Source: Rhodocyclales bacterium (GTDB lineage Bacteria; Pseudomonadota; Gammaproteobacteria; Burkholderiales; Rhodocyclaceae). From it: 56,048 bases of DNA. The notes below the pieces were generated by a model. It was not told the DNA's origin. It did no database searches and saw nothing but the letters and a program-made list of their open reading frames with translations. Each line of letters begins with the position of its first letter. Position 1 is the first letter of the stretch. Made by a program: the position numbers and the translations under genes. Below, in pieces: positions 27,922-37,969 of this stretch. Where the stretch lies: the NCBI GenBank assembly GCA_026399475.1, contig JAPLQY010000075.1, positions 3,506 to 59,553 of the forward strand, in the 5' to 3' direction.

Positions 27922-28593
27922 ATGACAGACGTGGTGATCGATGTGGCGGAACTGGGCAAGATCGTGCCCAGCGGCGATGGCACGCTCACGATTCTGCACG
28001 AGATTTCGTTTGCCGTGACTTCCGGCGAAGCGGTGGCCATCGTCGGCGCCTCAGGCTCGGGCAAGTCGACGCTGCTCGGATTGATGGCGGGTCTCGACCT
28101 GCCTTCGTCGGGCGCGGTGCATCTGGGCGGACAGGATCTCGCCCGGCTGGATGAAGATGGCCGCGCGCAACTGCGCGGCCGGTTGCTCGGCTTCGTCTTC
28201 CAGTCCTTCCAGTTGCTGCCGGCCCTGACGGCGCTGGAAAACACCATGCTGCCGCTGGAACTGGCCGGTCGGGCCGATGCGCGGGCGACGGCGCAGGGCA
28301 TGCTGGATCGTGTCGGCCTCGGCGCGCGTCTGGCACACTACCCGAAGCACCTTTCCGGCGGCGAACAACAGCGCGTGGCGCTGGCGCGCGCTTTCGCCAT
28401 GCGGCCGCGACTCCTGCTGGCCGACGAGCCGACCGGCAATCTCGATGCGGCGACCGGGGCACAGATCATCGACCTGATGTTCGCCATGAATGCCGAGGCC
28501 GGCACGACGCTGATCCTGGTGACCCACGACGAGGCGCTGGCACATCGTTGCGGGCGGACGCTGCGCCTGGACGCCGGGCGCATCGTCGGCTGA
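27922..28593 (+). CDS. ybbA: YbbA/LolD-family ABC transporter ATP-binding protein
   Basis: Protein of 223 residues from ATG 27922, preferred because AGGACGG lies just upstream; ATG 27904 would add six residues. Walker A is GASGSGKSTLLGLM, the signature LSGGEQQRVALARAF, and Walker B RLLLADEPTGNLD, with H-loop LVTHDEA. This is the MacB/LolD type of ATPase that drives periplasmic export without transporting through the membrane itself. In E. coli the permease ybbP follows ybbA; here REP elements and hpnE follow instead, so the permease partner must be elsewhere or absent. Confidence 0.9.
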   Translation: MTDVVIDVAELGKIVPSGDGTLTILHEISFAVTSGEAVAIVGASGSGKSTLLGLMAGLDLPSSGAVHLGGQDLARLDEDGRAQLRGRLLGFVFQSFQLLPALTALENTMLPLELAGRADARATAQGMLDRVGLGARLAHYPKHLSGGEQQRVALARAFAMRPRLLLADEPTGNLDAATGAQIIDLMFAMNAEAGTTLILVTHDEALAHRCGRTLRLDAGRIVG

Positions 28594-28611
28594 CGCCGCG
28601 CTGCGTCTGGC

Positions 28612-28676
28612 ATCGCGAGCAAGCTCGCTCCTACGGGGTGGGTAAATGATCGCAAGGAGCGAGCTTGCTCGCGATT
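28612..28676. repeat. Intergenic REP pair (BIME-like)
   Basis: An inverted REP copy (28612-28638, core GCGAGCAAGCTCGCTCCTAC) and a forward copy (28654-28676, core AGGAGCGAGCTTGCTCGCGA) flank about 15 bases. These are the same sequences as the in-gene pair at 1300-1353. They separate ybbA from the convergent hpnE gene, a typical REP location. Confidence 0.9.
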
Positions 28677-28700
28677 GACGCCTGCGCCTTGATCCTCAGG

Positions 28701-30065
28701 TTACACCGCAAGGATCTTGCGGGCCGCAGCCACACCGCTTCTGACCGCGCCTTCAAGCGTTGCCGGATACTCGCCGGCGACATAGTCGCCCGCCAGCCAC
28801 AGGCCGGGCAATCCGGTTCGGGCCGGTGGCCGCTGCAGATTCGGCACGCAGGCGAAGGTGGCGCGCTTTTCGGTGATGGTTTGCACAGTCAGTGGCGCGG
28901 GCAGATTCGGCACGAGGCGGGCGATTTCCTTGTGGATGCCGCGTTCGAGTTCTGCGGTCGGCAAGTCCAGATGCCGGCCACGAGCACTGATGACGGCGGC
29001 GATCAGGCCTCTTTGTCCGCATAGTCGACCGCGATCGAACAGCCATTGCGCGAGCCCGGCGTCCACGCCGAGCATGGGCTGCGGCAGCTGCACCGCGGCG
29101 GGATAGCTGAAATAGCTGGTGACGATGGGCTCCCATTCGAGGTGGGCCACATGGGCCGCCAACTCGGGCACGAGGCTGGCGAGGTGATAGGGCGCCAGGG
29201 CGACAACGATCTGCGTGAACGGACCTGCATCGTCGATCAGCCAGCCATCCCCTTGGCGCCTGAGGGAAGCGACACGATGACCGAGATGCACCGCGCCGCC
29301 ACGCTGCGCGATGAACTTCGCCGCGGGTTCAGGAAACAGAGCCGAGAGATTCACCTGCGGCAGCAGCATGTCGCTTGCCGCGCGGGTTCCAGCCAGGCTG
29401 TCGCGCAATACATTGGCCAGCACCTGGGCCGAGGCGCGCTCGGACGGGGTATTCAGCGCCGCGATGCACAGCGGCTCCCACAAAAGTCGGCGCTGGCGGG
29501 GCGGAGTCTGGTTCCGCTCCAGCCACTGCGTCACGGTGGTATCCGGCTCGATGCGGAACTGGCTGGCTTGCAGTCGCTGCATGAGGCGGATGGCCGCCCA
29601 CTTTTCGCGCCAGTCGAGCCCCCGTGCGAGGAGCAGGGCGAACGCGGTGTGCAGCGGCGCCGGCAGGCGCGGCGCGGCCATCACGAATTCACCGGGAAAT
29701 TCAAAGCGCAGCGGCGTGCGCTTGAGCAGCCTGTCGGGATCGGCCCCCACGGCACGCATCAGGCGCAAGGTTTCGGTGTAGGCCCCAATCAGGATGTGCT
29801 GCCCGTTATCCACTGTGTAGCCTTCGATCTGCGCCGCGCGGGCGCGACCGCCGAGGACGCGTGAGGCCTCGAATACTTCGACCTGACGGCCGGCGGTAGC
29901 GAGTTCGACTGCAGCGGCCAGCCCGGCGTAGCCGGCTCCGATGACGGCAAGCTTCTCCGCCGCTGGGCCGCCCCAAGGCGGAGCGCGTCTCGACCCGGAA
30001 GCCGCGGCAGCGGCTGAACCGATGTCACCCCCTTCCCCGGGAAGGGGGGCGGGGGGAAGGTTCAT
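28701..30065 (-). CDS. hpnE: Hydroxysqualene dehydroxylase HpnE
   Basis: Protein of 454 residues from ATG 30065, which overlaps the hpnD stop as ATGA; longer upstream frames are shadows of hpnD. The FAD dinucleotide-binding motif VIGAGYAGLAAAVELATAGR begins near residue 41, followed by VFEASRVLGGRA; DNGQHILIGAYTETLRLM is typical of HpnE. It reductively removes the hydroxyl of hydroxysqualene to give squalene, the last step of the HpnCDE route. The first ~36 residues, rich in Pro, Gly and Ala, precede the FAD motif and include a GC palindrome (30026-30050). They look like an added leader. The C-terminus, LWLAGDYVAGEYPATLEGAV, is intact. Confidence 0.93.
   Translation of the reverse strand: MNLPPAPLPGEGGDIGSAAAAASGSRRAPPWGGPAAEKLAVIGAGYAGLAAAVELATAGRQVEVFEASRVLGGRARAAQIEGYTVDNGQHILIGAYTETLRLMRAVGADPDRLLKRTPLRFEFPGEFVMAAPRLPAPLHTAFALLLARGLDWREKWAAIRLMQRLQASQFRIEPDTTVTQWLERNQTPPRQRRLLWEPLCIAALNTPSERASAQVLANVLRDSLAGTRAASDMLLPQVNLSALFPEPAAKFIAQRGGAVHLGHRVASLRRQGDGWLIDDAGPFTQIVVALAPYHLASLVPELAAHVAHLEWEPIVTSYFSYPAAVQLPQPMLGVDAGLAQWLFDRGRLCGQRGLIAAVISARGRHLDLPTAELERGIHKEIARLVPNLPAPLTVQTITEKRATFACVPNLQRPPARTGLPGLWLAGDYVAGEYPATLEGAVRSGVAAARKILAV
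30026..30050. repeat. GC-rich palindrome within the 5' end of hpnE
   Basis: The 10-base arms CCCCCTTCCC and GGGAAGGGGG are inverted around a single base, within the part of hpnE that codes for its non-conserved leader. A related CATTCCCGGGGAGGG stretch lies near 18415, in the end of the GAF cyclase gene. Confidence 0.6.
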
Positions 30066-30895
30066 GCGGCTATCCAGGTTTTCGCTGCCAGCCACAACTT
30101 GCGCAGCGGCGGCAGCGAAATGCGCTGGTCCAGCACGCGGAAGCCGTCGCGCACGATTTCGTCGAGCGTGGCGCGGTAGATGGCGGCCATGATCAGCCCC
30201 GCACGCTGTGCCTTGCGGTCGGCGGCAGGGAGTTGGGCGAAGGCCTGCTGGTAGGTCGCTCGGGCGCGCTCGACCTGAAACTCCATCAAGCGGCGAAAGT
30301 TGTCGCTGTAGTGCGCCTGCAGCAGGTCGGTCTCCGTGACGCCAAAGCGTGACAGCTCGTCTTGCGGCAGATAGATGCGACCGCGCCGGGCATCTTCGCC
30401 GACATCGCGGATGATGTTGGTGAGTTGAAAGGCGAGCCCCAGATCGTGAGCGTATTTGAGCGTCAGGCGGTCGCTGTAGCCGAAGATTTCTGCAGCGAGC
30501 AGGCCGACCACGCTGGCGACGCGGTAACAATACAGGTGCAACTCCTTGAAATCGGCGTAGCGGACCTGGTCGAGGTCCATCTCCATGCCGTCGATGATTT
30601 CCAGCAATTGTTCCTGCGGCAGCGAGAAGTTTTTCAGGGACGCAGCCAGCGCCTGCGTTACCGGGTGACTGGGGCGGCCAGCAAACAGGGCTTTCACTTC
30701 GGCGCGCCACCACATCAGCTTGGTGCGCGCCAGATGGGCGTCGGGGCATTCATCGACCACGTCATCGACTTCGCGGCAGAAGGCGTAGAGCGCCGTAATG
30801 GCCTGGCGCCGGAGCGGTTCAAGAAACAGGAAGCTGTAGTAGAAGCTGGAGCCGCTTTTCGCGGCGCGTTCCTGGCAGTATTGATCGGGAGTCAC
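30062..30895 (-). CDS. hpnD: Presqualene diphosphate synthase HpnD
   Basis: Protein of 277 residues. A GTG start at 30895 gives VTPDQYCQERAAKSGSSFYY, the normal N-terminus of HpnD; the ATG-initiated extension overlaps hpnC and is rejected. Aspartate-rich motifs are CREVDDVVDE and NIIRDVGEDARRGRIYLPQD, and DLDQVRYADFKELHLYCYRV is the squalene/phytoene synthase block. It condenses two farnesyl diphosphates to presqualene diphosphate. It starts 7 bases after the hpnC stop and overlaps hpnE by 4 bases. Confidence 0.95.
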   Translation of the reverse strand: MTPDQYCQERAAKSGSSFYYSFLFLEPLRRQAITALYAFCREVDDVVDECPDAHLARTKLMWWRAEVKALFAGRPSHPVTQALAASLKNFSLPQEQLLEIIDGMEMDLDQVRYADFKELHLYCYRVASVVGLLAAEIFGYSDRLTLKYAHDLGLAFQLTNIIRDVGEDARRGRIYLPQDELSRFGVTETDLLQAHYSDNFRRLMEFQVERARATYQQAFAQLPAADRKAQRAGLIMAAIYRATLDEIVRDGFRVLDQRISLPPLRKLWLAAKTWIAA

Positions 30896-30902
30896 GGCGA
30901 AT

Positions 30903-31763
30903 TTACCGATGAGTGTCCAGTGGGCGGACCAGCGAGCGCCAAACAATGAGCGGCCAGTCGAGAGGCTGCAGCACTGGACGCCGGTTGAAGACATCGTAAT
31001 CGATGGCCTCGATTTTATCCAGGATGCGCAGGCCGCCGGCCACGATGGCACGGATTTCGAGCCCGATCCTTCCCGGCAGGTCCCAACCCAGGGGTGCGCC
31101 CGAAAGCATCAGTGCGCGCGCACGCTCGACCTGGAACTGCAGCAGGGCGCGAAACCCCGCGCCGGCTGGGGAGTCGAGGCTGTCAACCGAGGCGCGTAGC
31201 AGGATGTCGCCGTCGCTCACGCCAAAGCACGCCATGTCGTCCTGAGGCAGGTAGATTCTGCCCTTGCTACCCTTGCCGGCGTCGATGCCGACATCCTGCC
31301 AGTGGTTGATCAGTTGCAGCGCGGAACAGATGGCGTCCGAACGTGAAAGGTTCTCCGCCGAGGCGTGGCCGAACAGGTGCAGCATCAGGCGGCCTACCGG
31401 ATCGGCCGAGCAGCGGCAGTAGTCCATCAGCTCCGCGAAGTCGCAGTAACGATCCTTGCTCACGTCCTGCGTAAAGGCATCGAGCAGGTCGCGAAACAGT
31501 TGCAGCGGCAGTCCGTACCTGGCGATCACCGGTCGCAGGCGCAAAAATACCGGGTCCCGGGTGGGCTCGCCCCGTTCAATCGCGTCCAGTTCGGTCTGGT
31601 AGCCGGTCAGCAGCGCGCGCCGCTGCTGCGGCGAGAGATCGCCTTCGTCGGCGAAATCGTCTGCGCTGCGGGCAAAGCCATAAATGGCCGCCACCGGCTC
31701 GCGCAAGTCCGCTGGCAGCAGAACGGAGGCGACAGGGAAGTTTTCGTAGTGATCGACAGCCAT
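30903..31763 (-). CDS. hpnC: Hydroxysqualene synthase HpnC
   Basis: Protein of 286 residues from ATG 31763 (MAVDHYENFPVASVLLP), the typical start; a longer open frame upstream is non-conserved. Family motifs are ARSADDFADEGD, DVSKDRYCDFAELMDYCRCS, ADPVGRLMLHLFG, and HWQDVGIDAGKGSKGRIYLP. It turns presqualene diphosphate into hydroxysqualene. First gene of the hpnC-hpnD-hpnE operon, which leads to squalene and usually hopanoids; no squalene-hopene cyclase is in the window. Confidence 0.94.
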   Translation of the reverse strand: MAVDHYENFPVASVLLPADLREPVAAIYGFARSADDFADEGDLSPQQRRALLTGYQTELDAIERGEPTRDPVFLRLRPVIARYGLPLQLFRDLLDAFTQDVSKDRYCDFAELMDYCRCSADPVGRLMLHLFGHASAENLSRSDAICSALQLINHWQDVGIDAGKGSKGRIYLPQDDMACFGVSDGDILLRASVDSLDSPAGAGFRALLQFQVERARALMLSGAPLGWDLPGRIGLEIRAIVAGGLRILDKIEAIDYDVFNRRPVLQPLDWPLIVWRSLVRPLDTHR

Positions 31764-31937
31764 GATGCGGCAGAAGTATATACAGAGCCATCGGGAGAGG
31801 TTCGCCGCAACGTGCGAGCAACATTTCCCTGCGCCCTCCGCACTGGCGGCAAGTCGGAAAGAAATGTTGAAAGCAGGTAAAATTCGCAATCCACGTCGTG
31901 TCGTTGCGGTCTGCATCGATGGCCGCTTGCGACATGC

Positions 31938-32022
31938 GCCCAGGTGGCGGAATTGGTAGACGCACCAGATTTAGGTTCTGGCGCCGCGAGGCGTGGGGGT
32001 TCGAGTCCCTTCCTGGGCACCA
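31938..32022 (+). tRNA. tRNA-Leu (anticodon UAG)
   Basis: A full cloverleaf with encoded CCA: acceptor GCCCAGG/CCTGGGC, anticodon stem CCAGA/TCTGG around loop TTTAGGT (anticodon TAG at 31972-31974), an extended variable arm as expected for a class II tRNA, and T-loop TTCGAGT. It is 44 bases upstream of tig. Confidence 0.97.
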
Positions 32023-32066
32023 GCGTTCGGGCGCAGGCCCGGGGGTTGGCACTAACGAGATTTTTA

Positions 32067-33416
32067 ATGAATTCTTCAATGACGGATATAAAGATGACGG
32101 ACAAGGCAACGACGGACGCTGCAATCGACACGGGTAGCGCACTGGAACGGCGCATCGACATGACAGTGGTTCTGGCCGAGATCGACAAGGATGTCGAGCA
32201 GCGTCTGAAGCAGATGTCGCGCACCGTGAAGGCGGCGGGTTTCCGTCCGGGCAAAGTACCGATGAAGCTGGTTGCGCAGCAATACGGCTCCCAGGCGCGC
32301 TCGGAGGCGATTGGTGCGGCGGTGGAGAAAGCCTATGGCGAGAAAGTGCGCGAGCAGAATCTGCGCGTCGCCGGCTATCCGCGCATCGAACCGAAGTCCG
32401 ACGCCAGCCCGGGACAACTGGGCTTCACCGCGGTGTTCGAGGTCTATCCCGATATCACGCCGGCAGATGTCTCCGGCCAGGCCATCCAGAAGCCGACGCT
32501 GACAGTGACCGAAGCCGAGGTCGACAAAACCCTCGATGTACTGCGCACGCAACGCACCACCTACGCCGGGATCGACCGTGCTGCGTTGACGGGTGATCGT
32601 CTGGTGATCGATTTCGTCGGACGCAAGGATGGCGAGGAATTCCCCGGTGGCAAGGCCAGCGACTTCACGGTCATGCTGGGCGGCGGCCAGATGCTGCCGG
32701 ATTTCGAGGCCCAACTCGAAGGCGTCAGGGCGGGTGACAAGAAAATCTTTGACGTCACGTTTCCTGCTGACTATCAGGCCGCGGAACTGGCCGGCGCGAC
32801 GGTGCAGTTCGATCTGAGCGTACAGAAAGTCGAGGCGCCCATCGTGCCGGAGATCGACGCCGATTTCGCCAGGCAACTCGGTGTCGCCGATGGCGACACC
32901 GACAAGATGCGTGTCGAGGTTCGTTCGAACCTGGAGCGCGAAGTGAAGAAGCGCCTGCTGGCGAAGGTCAAGGAGCAGGTCATGGATACGCTCCTGAAAG
33001 TCAATCCGATTGAAGTGCCCAAGGCGCTGGTTGCCATGGAATCCGAGCAGATGGCCGAGGCGGCGCGGCGCGACATGGAATCGCGCGGCATGGGGATGAA
33101 GAATATTCCGGTCGAACCCTCCTGGTTCGGCGAGCAGGCGACGCGCCGGGTGAAACTTGGCCTGTTGCTTGCGGAACTGGTCAAGGCCAGGGATCTTCAT
33201 GTCAAGCCGGAACAAGTGCGCGCCATCGTGGACGAATTTGCGGAGACCTTTGAGGACCCGAAGGAAGTGGTCCGCTGGTACTATTCCCAGCCACAGAGGT
33301 TGGCCGAGGCCGAGGCGCTGGCGCTGGAGAACAATGTGGTGGATTGGGTGCTCGCCAATGCCCAGGTCAGTGAAGCCCCCATCGCTTTTGATTCGCTGAT
33401 GGGTAATGCAGCATGA
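32067..33416 (+). CDS. tig: Trigger factor chaperone / peptidyl-prolyl isomerase
   Basis: Protein of 449 residues from ATG 32067; ATGs at 32079 and 32094 are also possible. The N-terminal ribosome-binding domain has the signature [20 protein letters not shown]. The FKBP-like PPIase domain (about 165-250) contains [20 protein letters not shown], and a helical C-terminal domain follows. It docks at the ribosome exit tunnel and shields nascent chains. The stop overlaps the clpP start as ATGA, giving the conserved tig-clpP-clpX-lon order. The apparent open frame reaching back into tRNA-Leu is not coding. Confidence 0.96.
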   Translation: MNSSMTDIKMTDKATTDAAIDTGSALERRIDMTVVLAEIDKDVEQRLKQMSRTVKAAGFRPGKVPMKLVAQQYGSQARSEAIGAAVEKAYGEKVREQNLRVAGYPRIEPKSDASPGQLGFTAVFEVYPDITPADVSGQAIQKPTLTVTEAEVDKTLDVLRTQRTTYAGIDRAALTGDRLVIDFVGRKDGEEFPGGKASDFTVMLGGGQMLPDFEAQLEGVRAGDKKIFDVTFPADYQAAELAGATVQFDLSVQKVEAPIVPEIDADFARQLGVADGDTDKMRVEVRSNLEREVKKRLLAKVKEQVMDTLLKVNPIEVPKALVAMESEQMAEAARRDMESRGMGMKNIPVEPSWFGEQATRRVKLGLLLAELVKARDLHVKPEQVRAIVDEFAETFEDPKEVVRWYYSQPQRLAEAEALALENNVVDWVLANAQVSEAPIAFDSLMGNAA

Positions 33417-34102
33417 TTCTGCCGGAGATGTCCATGTACGGTTCGCGACAAAATGGTGGTGCCTACGACGTGTCGGCCCAAGACACCCGGGCGCTGGGCC
33501 TGGTGCCTATGGTTATCGAGACCAGCGGGCGCGGCGAACGGGCTTATGACATCTATTCGCGACTGCTGCGCGAACGGGTGATTTTCCTGGTCGGGCCGGT
33601 CAACGACGGAACGGCCAATCTGATCGTGGCGCAGCTACTTTTCCTTGAATCGGAAAATCCGGACAAGGACATCTTCTTCTACATCAACTCGCCGGGCGGT
33701 TCCGTGACCGCGGGGATGGCCATCTACGACACGATGCAGTTCATCAAGCCGAACGTATCGACGCTGTGCATCGGACAGGCGGCGAGCATGGGTTCGTTTC
33801 TTCTGGCGGCCGGGGAGAAGGGCAAACGCTACTGCCTGCCGAATTCGCGCGTGATGATTCATCAGCCGATGGGTGGCTTTCAGGGCCAGGCCTCGGACAT
33901 CGAGATCCATGCCAAGGAAATTCTGTTCCTCAAGCAGAAACTCAACAGCATGCTGGCGCACCACACCGGCCAGTCGATTGAGCGCGTCGAGCGCGACACC
34001 GATCGCGACAACTTCCTTTCAGCCGAGGCGGCGGTCGAATACGGTCTGGTCGACAAGGTGCTGACCAGCCGCGACGAAGCCGTCGAAGCTGCCAAGGCTT
34101 GA
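33413..34102 (+). CDS. clpP: ATP-dependent Clp protease proteolytic subunit ClpP
   Basis: Protein of 229 residues. The catalytic Ser125 is in [14 protein letters not shown] and His150 in [11 protein letters not shown]; the substrate-binding strand has [18 protein letters not shown]. The first ~20 residues may be a propeptide; an internal start at ATG 33428 is possible. Subunits form a double heptamer that degrades unfolded proteins fed by ClpX or ClpA. It is translationally coupled to tig and followed after 24 bases by clpX. Confidence 0.98.
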   Translation: MILPEMSMYGSRQNGGAYDVSAQDTRALGLVPMVIETSGRGERAYDIYSRLLRERVIFLVGPVNDGTANLIVAQLLFLESENPDKDIFFYINSPGGSVTAGMAIYDTMQFIKPNVSTLCIGQAASMGSFLLAAGEKGKRYCLPNSRVMIHQPMGGFQGQASDIEIHAKEILFLKQKLNSMLAHHTGQSIERVERDTDRDNFLSAEAAVEYGLVDKVLTSRDEAVEAAKA

Positions 34103-34126
34103 TCGTTCGCAGGGACGGAGACGAAG

Positions 34127-35395
34127 ATGGCGGAAAAGAAATCGGGTAGCGGGGAAAAGCTCCTGTATTGCTCCTTCTGCGGCAAGAGCCAGCATGAGGT
34201 CAAGAAGCTGATAGCGGGCCCCTCCGTTTTTATCTGCGACGAATGCATCGAACTATGCAATGACATCGTTCGCGACGAGATCGCCGCCGAACCGGCGGGC
34301 GCGTCCAAGCGCGAGTTGCCGGCGCCGAAAGAGATCCGCGAGATGCTCGATCAGTACGTGATCGGGCAGGATTCGGCGAAGAAGATCCTTGCCGTCGCTG
34401 TGTACAACCACTACAAGCGCATCCGTCATCAGGAAAAGGGCAGCGATGGCATCGAGCTGTCGAAGAGCAACATCCTGCTGATCGGCCCGACCGGTTCCGG
34501 CAAGACGCTGCTGGCGCAGACGCTGGCGCGCACGCTCAACGTACCCTTCGTGATGGCCGATGCGACGACGCTGACCGAAGCCGGTTACGTCGGCGAGGAC
34601 GTCGAGAACATCATCCAGAAGCTGCTGCAAAAATGCGACCACGAAGTCGAGAAGGCGCAGCAGGGCATCGTCTATATCGACGAGATCGACAAGATTTCAC
34701 GCAAGTCGGACAATCCTTCGATAACGCGCGATGTGTCCGGCGAGGGCGTGCAGCAGGCGTTGCTGAAGCTGATCGAAGGTACGGTGGCCAGCATTCCGCC
34801 GCAAGGCGGGCGCAAGCATCCGAACCAGGATTTCATCCAGATCGATACCACCAACATCCTGTTCATCTGCGGTGGTGCATTCGACGGCCTGGACAAGGTG
34901 ATTCGCAATCGCTCGGAGAAGGGCGGCATCGGCTTCGGTGCCGAGGTGAAAAGCCGTGACGCAGGCAATGTCAGCGAGATGCTGAAGCAGGTCGAGCCCG
35001 AGGACATGATCAAATTCGGCCTGATTCCGGAGCTGATCGGCCGCCTGCCGGTGATCGCGACCTTGCAGGAGCTCGACGAAGATGCCCTGGTCGAAATTCT
35101 GATTGAACCGAAGAACGCCCTGATCAAGCAGTATCACAAGCTCTTCGCCATGGAAGGCGTCGAACTCGAAGTGCGTCCTTCGGCGCTGCAGGCAATTGCC
35201 AAGAAGGCACTGAAACGCAAGACCGGCGCACGCGGCCTGCGCTCCATTCTCGAAAACGTGCTGCTCGATACCATGTACGAACTGCCCACCATGGAAAGCG
35301 TGAGCAAGGTCGTGATCGACGAGAGCACCATTGAAAGCGGAGCCCAGCCGCTGATGATCTACGCCGACCAGCCGAAAGTCTCAGGCTCGAACTGA
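34127..35395 (+). CDS. clpX: ATP-dependent Clp protease ATPase subunit ClpX
   Basis: Protein of 422 residues. The N-terminal C4 zinc-binding domain is [16 protein letters not shown] followed by [10 protein letters not shown]. The AAA+ Walker [16 protein letters not shown] is near residue 120, and Walker B is [10 protein letters not shown]. The ClpP-docking IGF loop appears as [10 protein letters not shown]. It unfolds tagged substrates and passes them to ClpP. A GC-rich hairpin (GGCGGCC/GGCCGCC, 35399-35424) follows the stop and touches the putative lon heat-shock promoter. Confidence 0.98.
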   Translation: MAEKKSGSGEKLLYCSFCGKSQHEVKKLIAGPSVFICDECIELCNDIVRDEIAAEPAGASKRELPAPKEIREMLDQYVIGQDSAKKILAVAVYNHYKRIRHQEKGSDGIELSKSNILLIGPTGSGKTLLAQTLARTLNVPFVMADATTLTEAGYVGEDVENIIQKLLQKCDHEVEKAQQGIVYIDEIDKISRKSDNPSITRDVSGEGVQQALLKLIEGTVASIPPQGGRKHPNQDFIQIDTTNILFICGGAFDGLDKVIRNRSEKGGIGFGAEVKSRDAGNVSEMLKQVEPEDMIKFGLIPELIGRLPVIATLQELDEDALVEILIEPKNALIKQYHKLFAMEGVELEVRPSALQAIAKKALKRKTGARGLRSILENVLLDTMYELPTMESVSKVVIDESTIESGAQPLMIYADQPKVSGSN

Positions 35396-35423
35396 TCCGG
35401 CGGCCGAGTTTGACTGAGGCCGC

Positions 35424-35450
35424 CTTGAATACCGGTCTGCCGCCCCAATG
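35424..35450 (+). promoter_or_regulatory. Probable sigma-32 promoter of lon
   Basis: CTTGAAT (35424-35430), a 12-base spacer, then CCCCAATG (35443-35450). It resembles RpoH promoters, with a slightly short spacer and one mismatch in the -10 block. It lies 31 bases upstream of lon, a known heat-shock gene in other proteobacteria. Confidence 0.6.
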
Positions 35451-35481
35451 TGGACGGCGTGACTCATAACCGAAGGACACG

Positions 35482-37899
35482 ATGATGTCTGACCTGCCTG
35501 CCTCCCCAGTAGAGACCCAATCCCTGCCGCTGTTGCCCTTGCGCGACGTGGTGGTATTCCCGCACATGGTGATCCCGCTGTTCGTCGGGCGCCCGAAGTC
35601 CATCAAGGCGCTGGAAACGGCGATGGAGGCGGGCAAGAACATCCTTCTCGTGGCGCAGAAATCCGCGGCCAAGGATGAGCCGGTGCCGGAGGACATGTAC
35701 GAGATCGGCTGCCTCGCCAACATCCTGCAGATGCTGAAGCTGCCTGACGGGACGGTGAAAGTGCTGGTCGAAGGCGTGCAACGCGCCCGTGTCCTGCGCA
35801 TCGAGGACCAGCGTACCCTGTTTGTCGCCGATGTCAGCCTGATCCCGGTCGAAGAGCGCGCCGACAACGAGATCGAGGCCATGCGCCGCACGGTACTGGC
35901 GCAGTTCGACCAGTACGTGAAGCTCAACAAGAAGATTCCGCCCGAGGTGCTGACCTCGCTGGCCGGCATCGAGGAAGCCGGGCGCCTGGCCGATACGATT
36001 GCCGCGCACCTGCCCCTGAAGCTCGAACAGAAGCAGGAGGTTCTGGAAGTTTTCGGCGTATCCGAGCGGCTGGAAAAACTGCTCGGCCAGCTTGAAGCCG
36101 AACTCGACATTCTTCAGGTCGAAAAGCGCATTCGCGGTCGCGTCAAGCGCCAGATGGAAAAGAGCCAGCGCGAGTATTACCTCAACGAGCAGGTCAAGGC
36201 CATCCAGAAGGAACTCGGCGAAGGTGAAGATGGCGCCGACATCGATGAGATGGAAAAAAAGATCAAGGCGGCCGGCATGAGCAAGGAGGCCCTGACCAAG
36301 ATCAATGCGGAGGTCAAGAAGCTCAAGCTGATGTCGCCCATGTCGGCCGAAGCCACCGTCGTGCGCAACTATATCGAAACCCTGCTGGCCCTGCCGTGGA
36401 AGAAGAAGTCGCGGATCAGCAAGGATTTGTCGGCCGCCGAGAAGATCCTCGACCGGGACCACTACGGCCTCGACAAGGTCAAGGAACGCATCGTCGAATA
36501 CCTCGCCGTGCAGCAGCGCGTGGACAAGGTCAAGGCGCCGATCCTGTGTCTGGTCGGCCCTCCCGGAGTGGGCAAGACCTCACTCGGCCAGTCGATTGCC
36601 AAGGCCACCAATCGCAAGTTCATTCGCATGGCGCTGGGCGGCGTACGTGATGAAGCCGAGATTCGCGGCCATCGCCGCACCTACATCGGTTCGATGCCGG
36701 GCAAGATACTGCAGAACATGACCAAGGTCGGGGTCAAGAATCCGCTGTTCCTGCTCGACGAAGTCGACAAGATGGGACAGGATTTCCGTGGCGATCCTTC
36801 TTCTGCCCTGCTCGAAGTACTCGATCCGGAGCAGAACCATACGTTCCAGGACCACTACATCGAGGTCGATTTCGACTTGTCCGATGTCATGTTCGTCGCT
36901 ACGGCCAACACCCTGAACATTCCGGCGGCATTGCTCGACCGTCTCGAGGTCATTCGCCTTTCCGGCTACACCGAGGACGAAAAGGTCAACATTGCCCTGC
37001 GTTACCTGGTGCCGAAGCAGTTGAAGAACAACGGCATCAAGCGCGACGAACTCGCCATCACCGAGGACGCGCTACGCGACATCGTGCGCTACTACTCGCG
37101 TGAAGCCGGCGTGCGCGCGCTGGAGCGCGAGATTTCGAAGATCTGCCGCAAGGTGGTGAAATCCCTGGTAATGAAGGCGCGCAAGAACAAGATCGTGGTC
37201 AATGCCAAAAATCTGGACAAGTTCCTTGGCGTACGCCGTTACAGCTTCGGCATGGCGGAAAAGGAAAACCAGATCGGGCAGGTGACCGGCCTGGCGTGGA
37301 CCGAAGTCGGCGGCGAGCTGCTCACCATCGAAGCCGTTGCCTTGCCCGGCAAGGGCAAGACCATGACCACCGGCAAGCTCGGCGAGGTCATGCAGGAGTC
37401 GATCCAGGCTGCGCTGTCGGTGGTCAGGAAGCGCAGCCAGGCGCTGGGCATTGCCGACGATTTCTACCAGAAGAACGATATCCACATCCACCTGCCCGAA
37501 GGAGCGACGCCGAAAGACGGTCCGAGTGCCGGCGTTGCCATCTGCACCGCGCTGGTGTCGGTCCTGACCGGCATCCCGGTGCGCGCCGATGTGGCGATGA
37601 CGGGCGAGATCACCTTGCGCGGCGAAGTGCTGCCCATTGGCGGGTTGAAGGAAAAGTTGCTGGCGGCGGTGCGAGGCGGCATCCATACGGCGCTGATCCC
37701 CGAGGAAAACGTCAAGGATCTGGCGGAGATTCCCGACACCATCAAGAACCGGATCGAGATTCTGCCGGTGCGCTGGATCGACAAGGTGCTGGAACTTGCC
37801 CTCGAGCGCATGCCCGAGCCGTTGCCCGAGCAAGCTGCAACACCCGCTGTGGCGGTAGTTGCGGGCGACGCTGCGGCGACGGGCGTAGTGACGCACTGA
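35482..37899 (+). CDS. lon: ATP-dependent protease La (Lon)
   Basis: Protein of 805 residues, full length. The N-terminal substrate-recognition domain starts LPLLPLRDVVVFPHMVIPLF. AAA+ Walker A GPPGVGKTSLGQ is near 359 and Walker B PLFLLDEVDKMG. The serine-lysine dyad is Ser682 (PKDGPSAGVAI) and Lys725 (GGLKEKLLAA), 43 residues apart as in E. coli. Lon degrades damaged and regulatory proteins. In many proteobacteria hupB and ppiD follow lon; here tRNA-Val and a c-di-GMP module intervene and hupB is absent. An ATG one codon later is an alternative start. Confidence 0.98.
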   Translation: MMSDLPASPVETQSLPLLPLRDVVVFPHMVIPLFVGRPKSIKALETAMEAGKNILLVAQKSAAKDEPVPEDMYEIGCLANILQMLKLPDGTVKVLVEGVQRARVLRIEDQRTLFVADVSLIPVEERADNEIEAMRRTVLAQFDQYVKLNKKIPPEVLTSLAGIEEAGRLADTIAAHLPLKLEQKQEVLEVFGVSERLEKLLGQLEAELDILQVEKRIRGRVKRQMEKSQREYYLNEQVKAIQKELGEGEDGADIDEMEKKIKAAGMSKEALTKINAEVKKLKLMSPMSAEATVVRNYIETLLALPWKKKSRISKDLSAAEKILDRDHYGLDKVKERIVEYLAVQQRVDKVKAPILCLVGPPGVGKTSLGQSIAKATNRKFIRMALGGVRDEAEIRGHRRTYIGSMPGKILQNMTKVGVKNPLFLLDEVDKMGQDFRGDPSSALLEVLDPEQNHTFQDHYIEVDFDLSDVMFVATANTLNIPAALLDRLEVIRLSGYTEDEKVNIALRYLVPKQLKNNGIKRDELAITEDALRDIVRYYSREAGVRALEREISKICRKVVKSLVMKARKNKIVVNAKNLDKFLGVRRYSFGMAEKENQIGQVTGLAWTEVGGELLTIEAVALPGKGKTMTTGKLGEVMQESIQAALSVVRKRSQALGIADDFYQKNDIHIHLPEGATPKDGPSAGVAICTALVSVLTGIPVRADVAMTGEITLRGEVLPIGGLKEKLLAAVRGGIHTALIPEENVKDLAEIPDTIKNRIEILPVRWIDKVLELALERMPEPLPEQAATPAVAVVAGDAAATGVVTH

Positions 37900-37969
37900 T
37901 GACCCACCGAGCGGCTGCGAACTGATAGAATTGCGGCCGGTTGTCCGATGCGGGCAACCGCCGTTCAGC

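Noticed and set aside
31944..32066. Extension of the trigger factor frame back into tRNA-Leu
   Set aside because: The residues are translated tRNA sequence, a frequent annotation artefact; good starts exist at 32067 and later.
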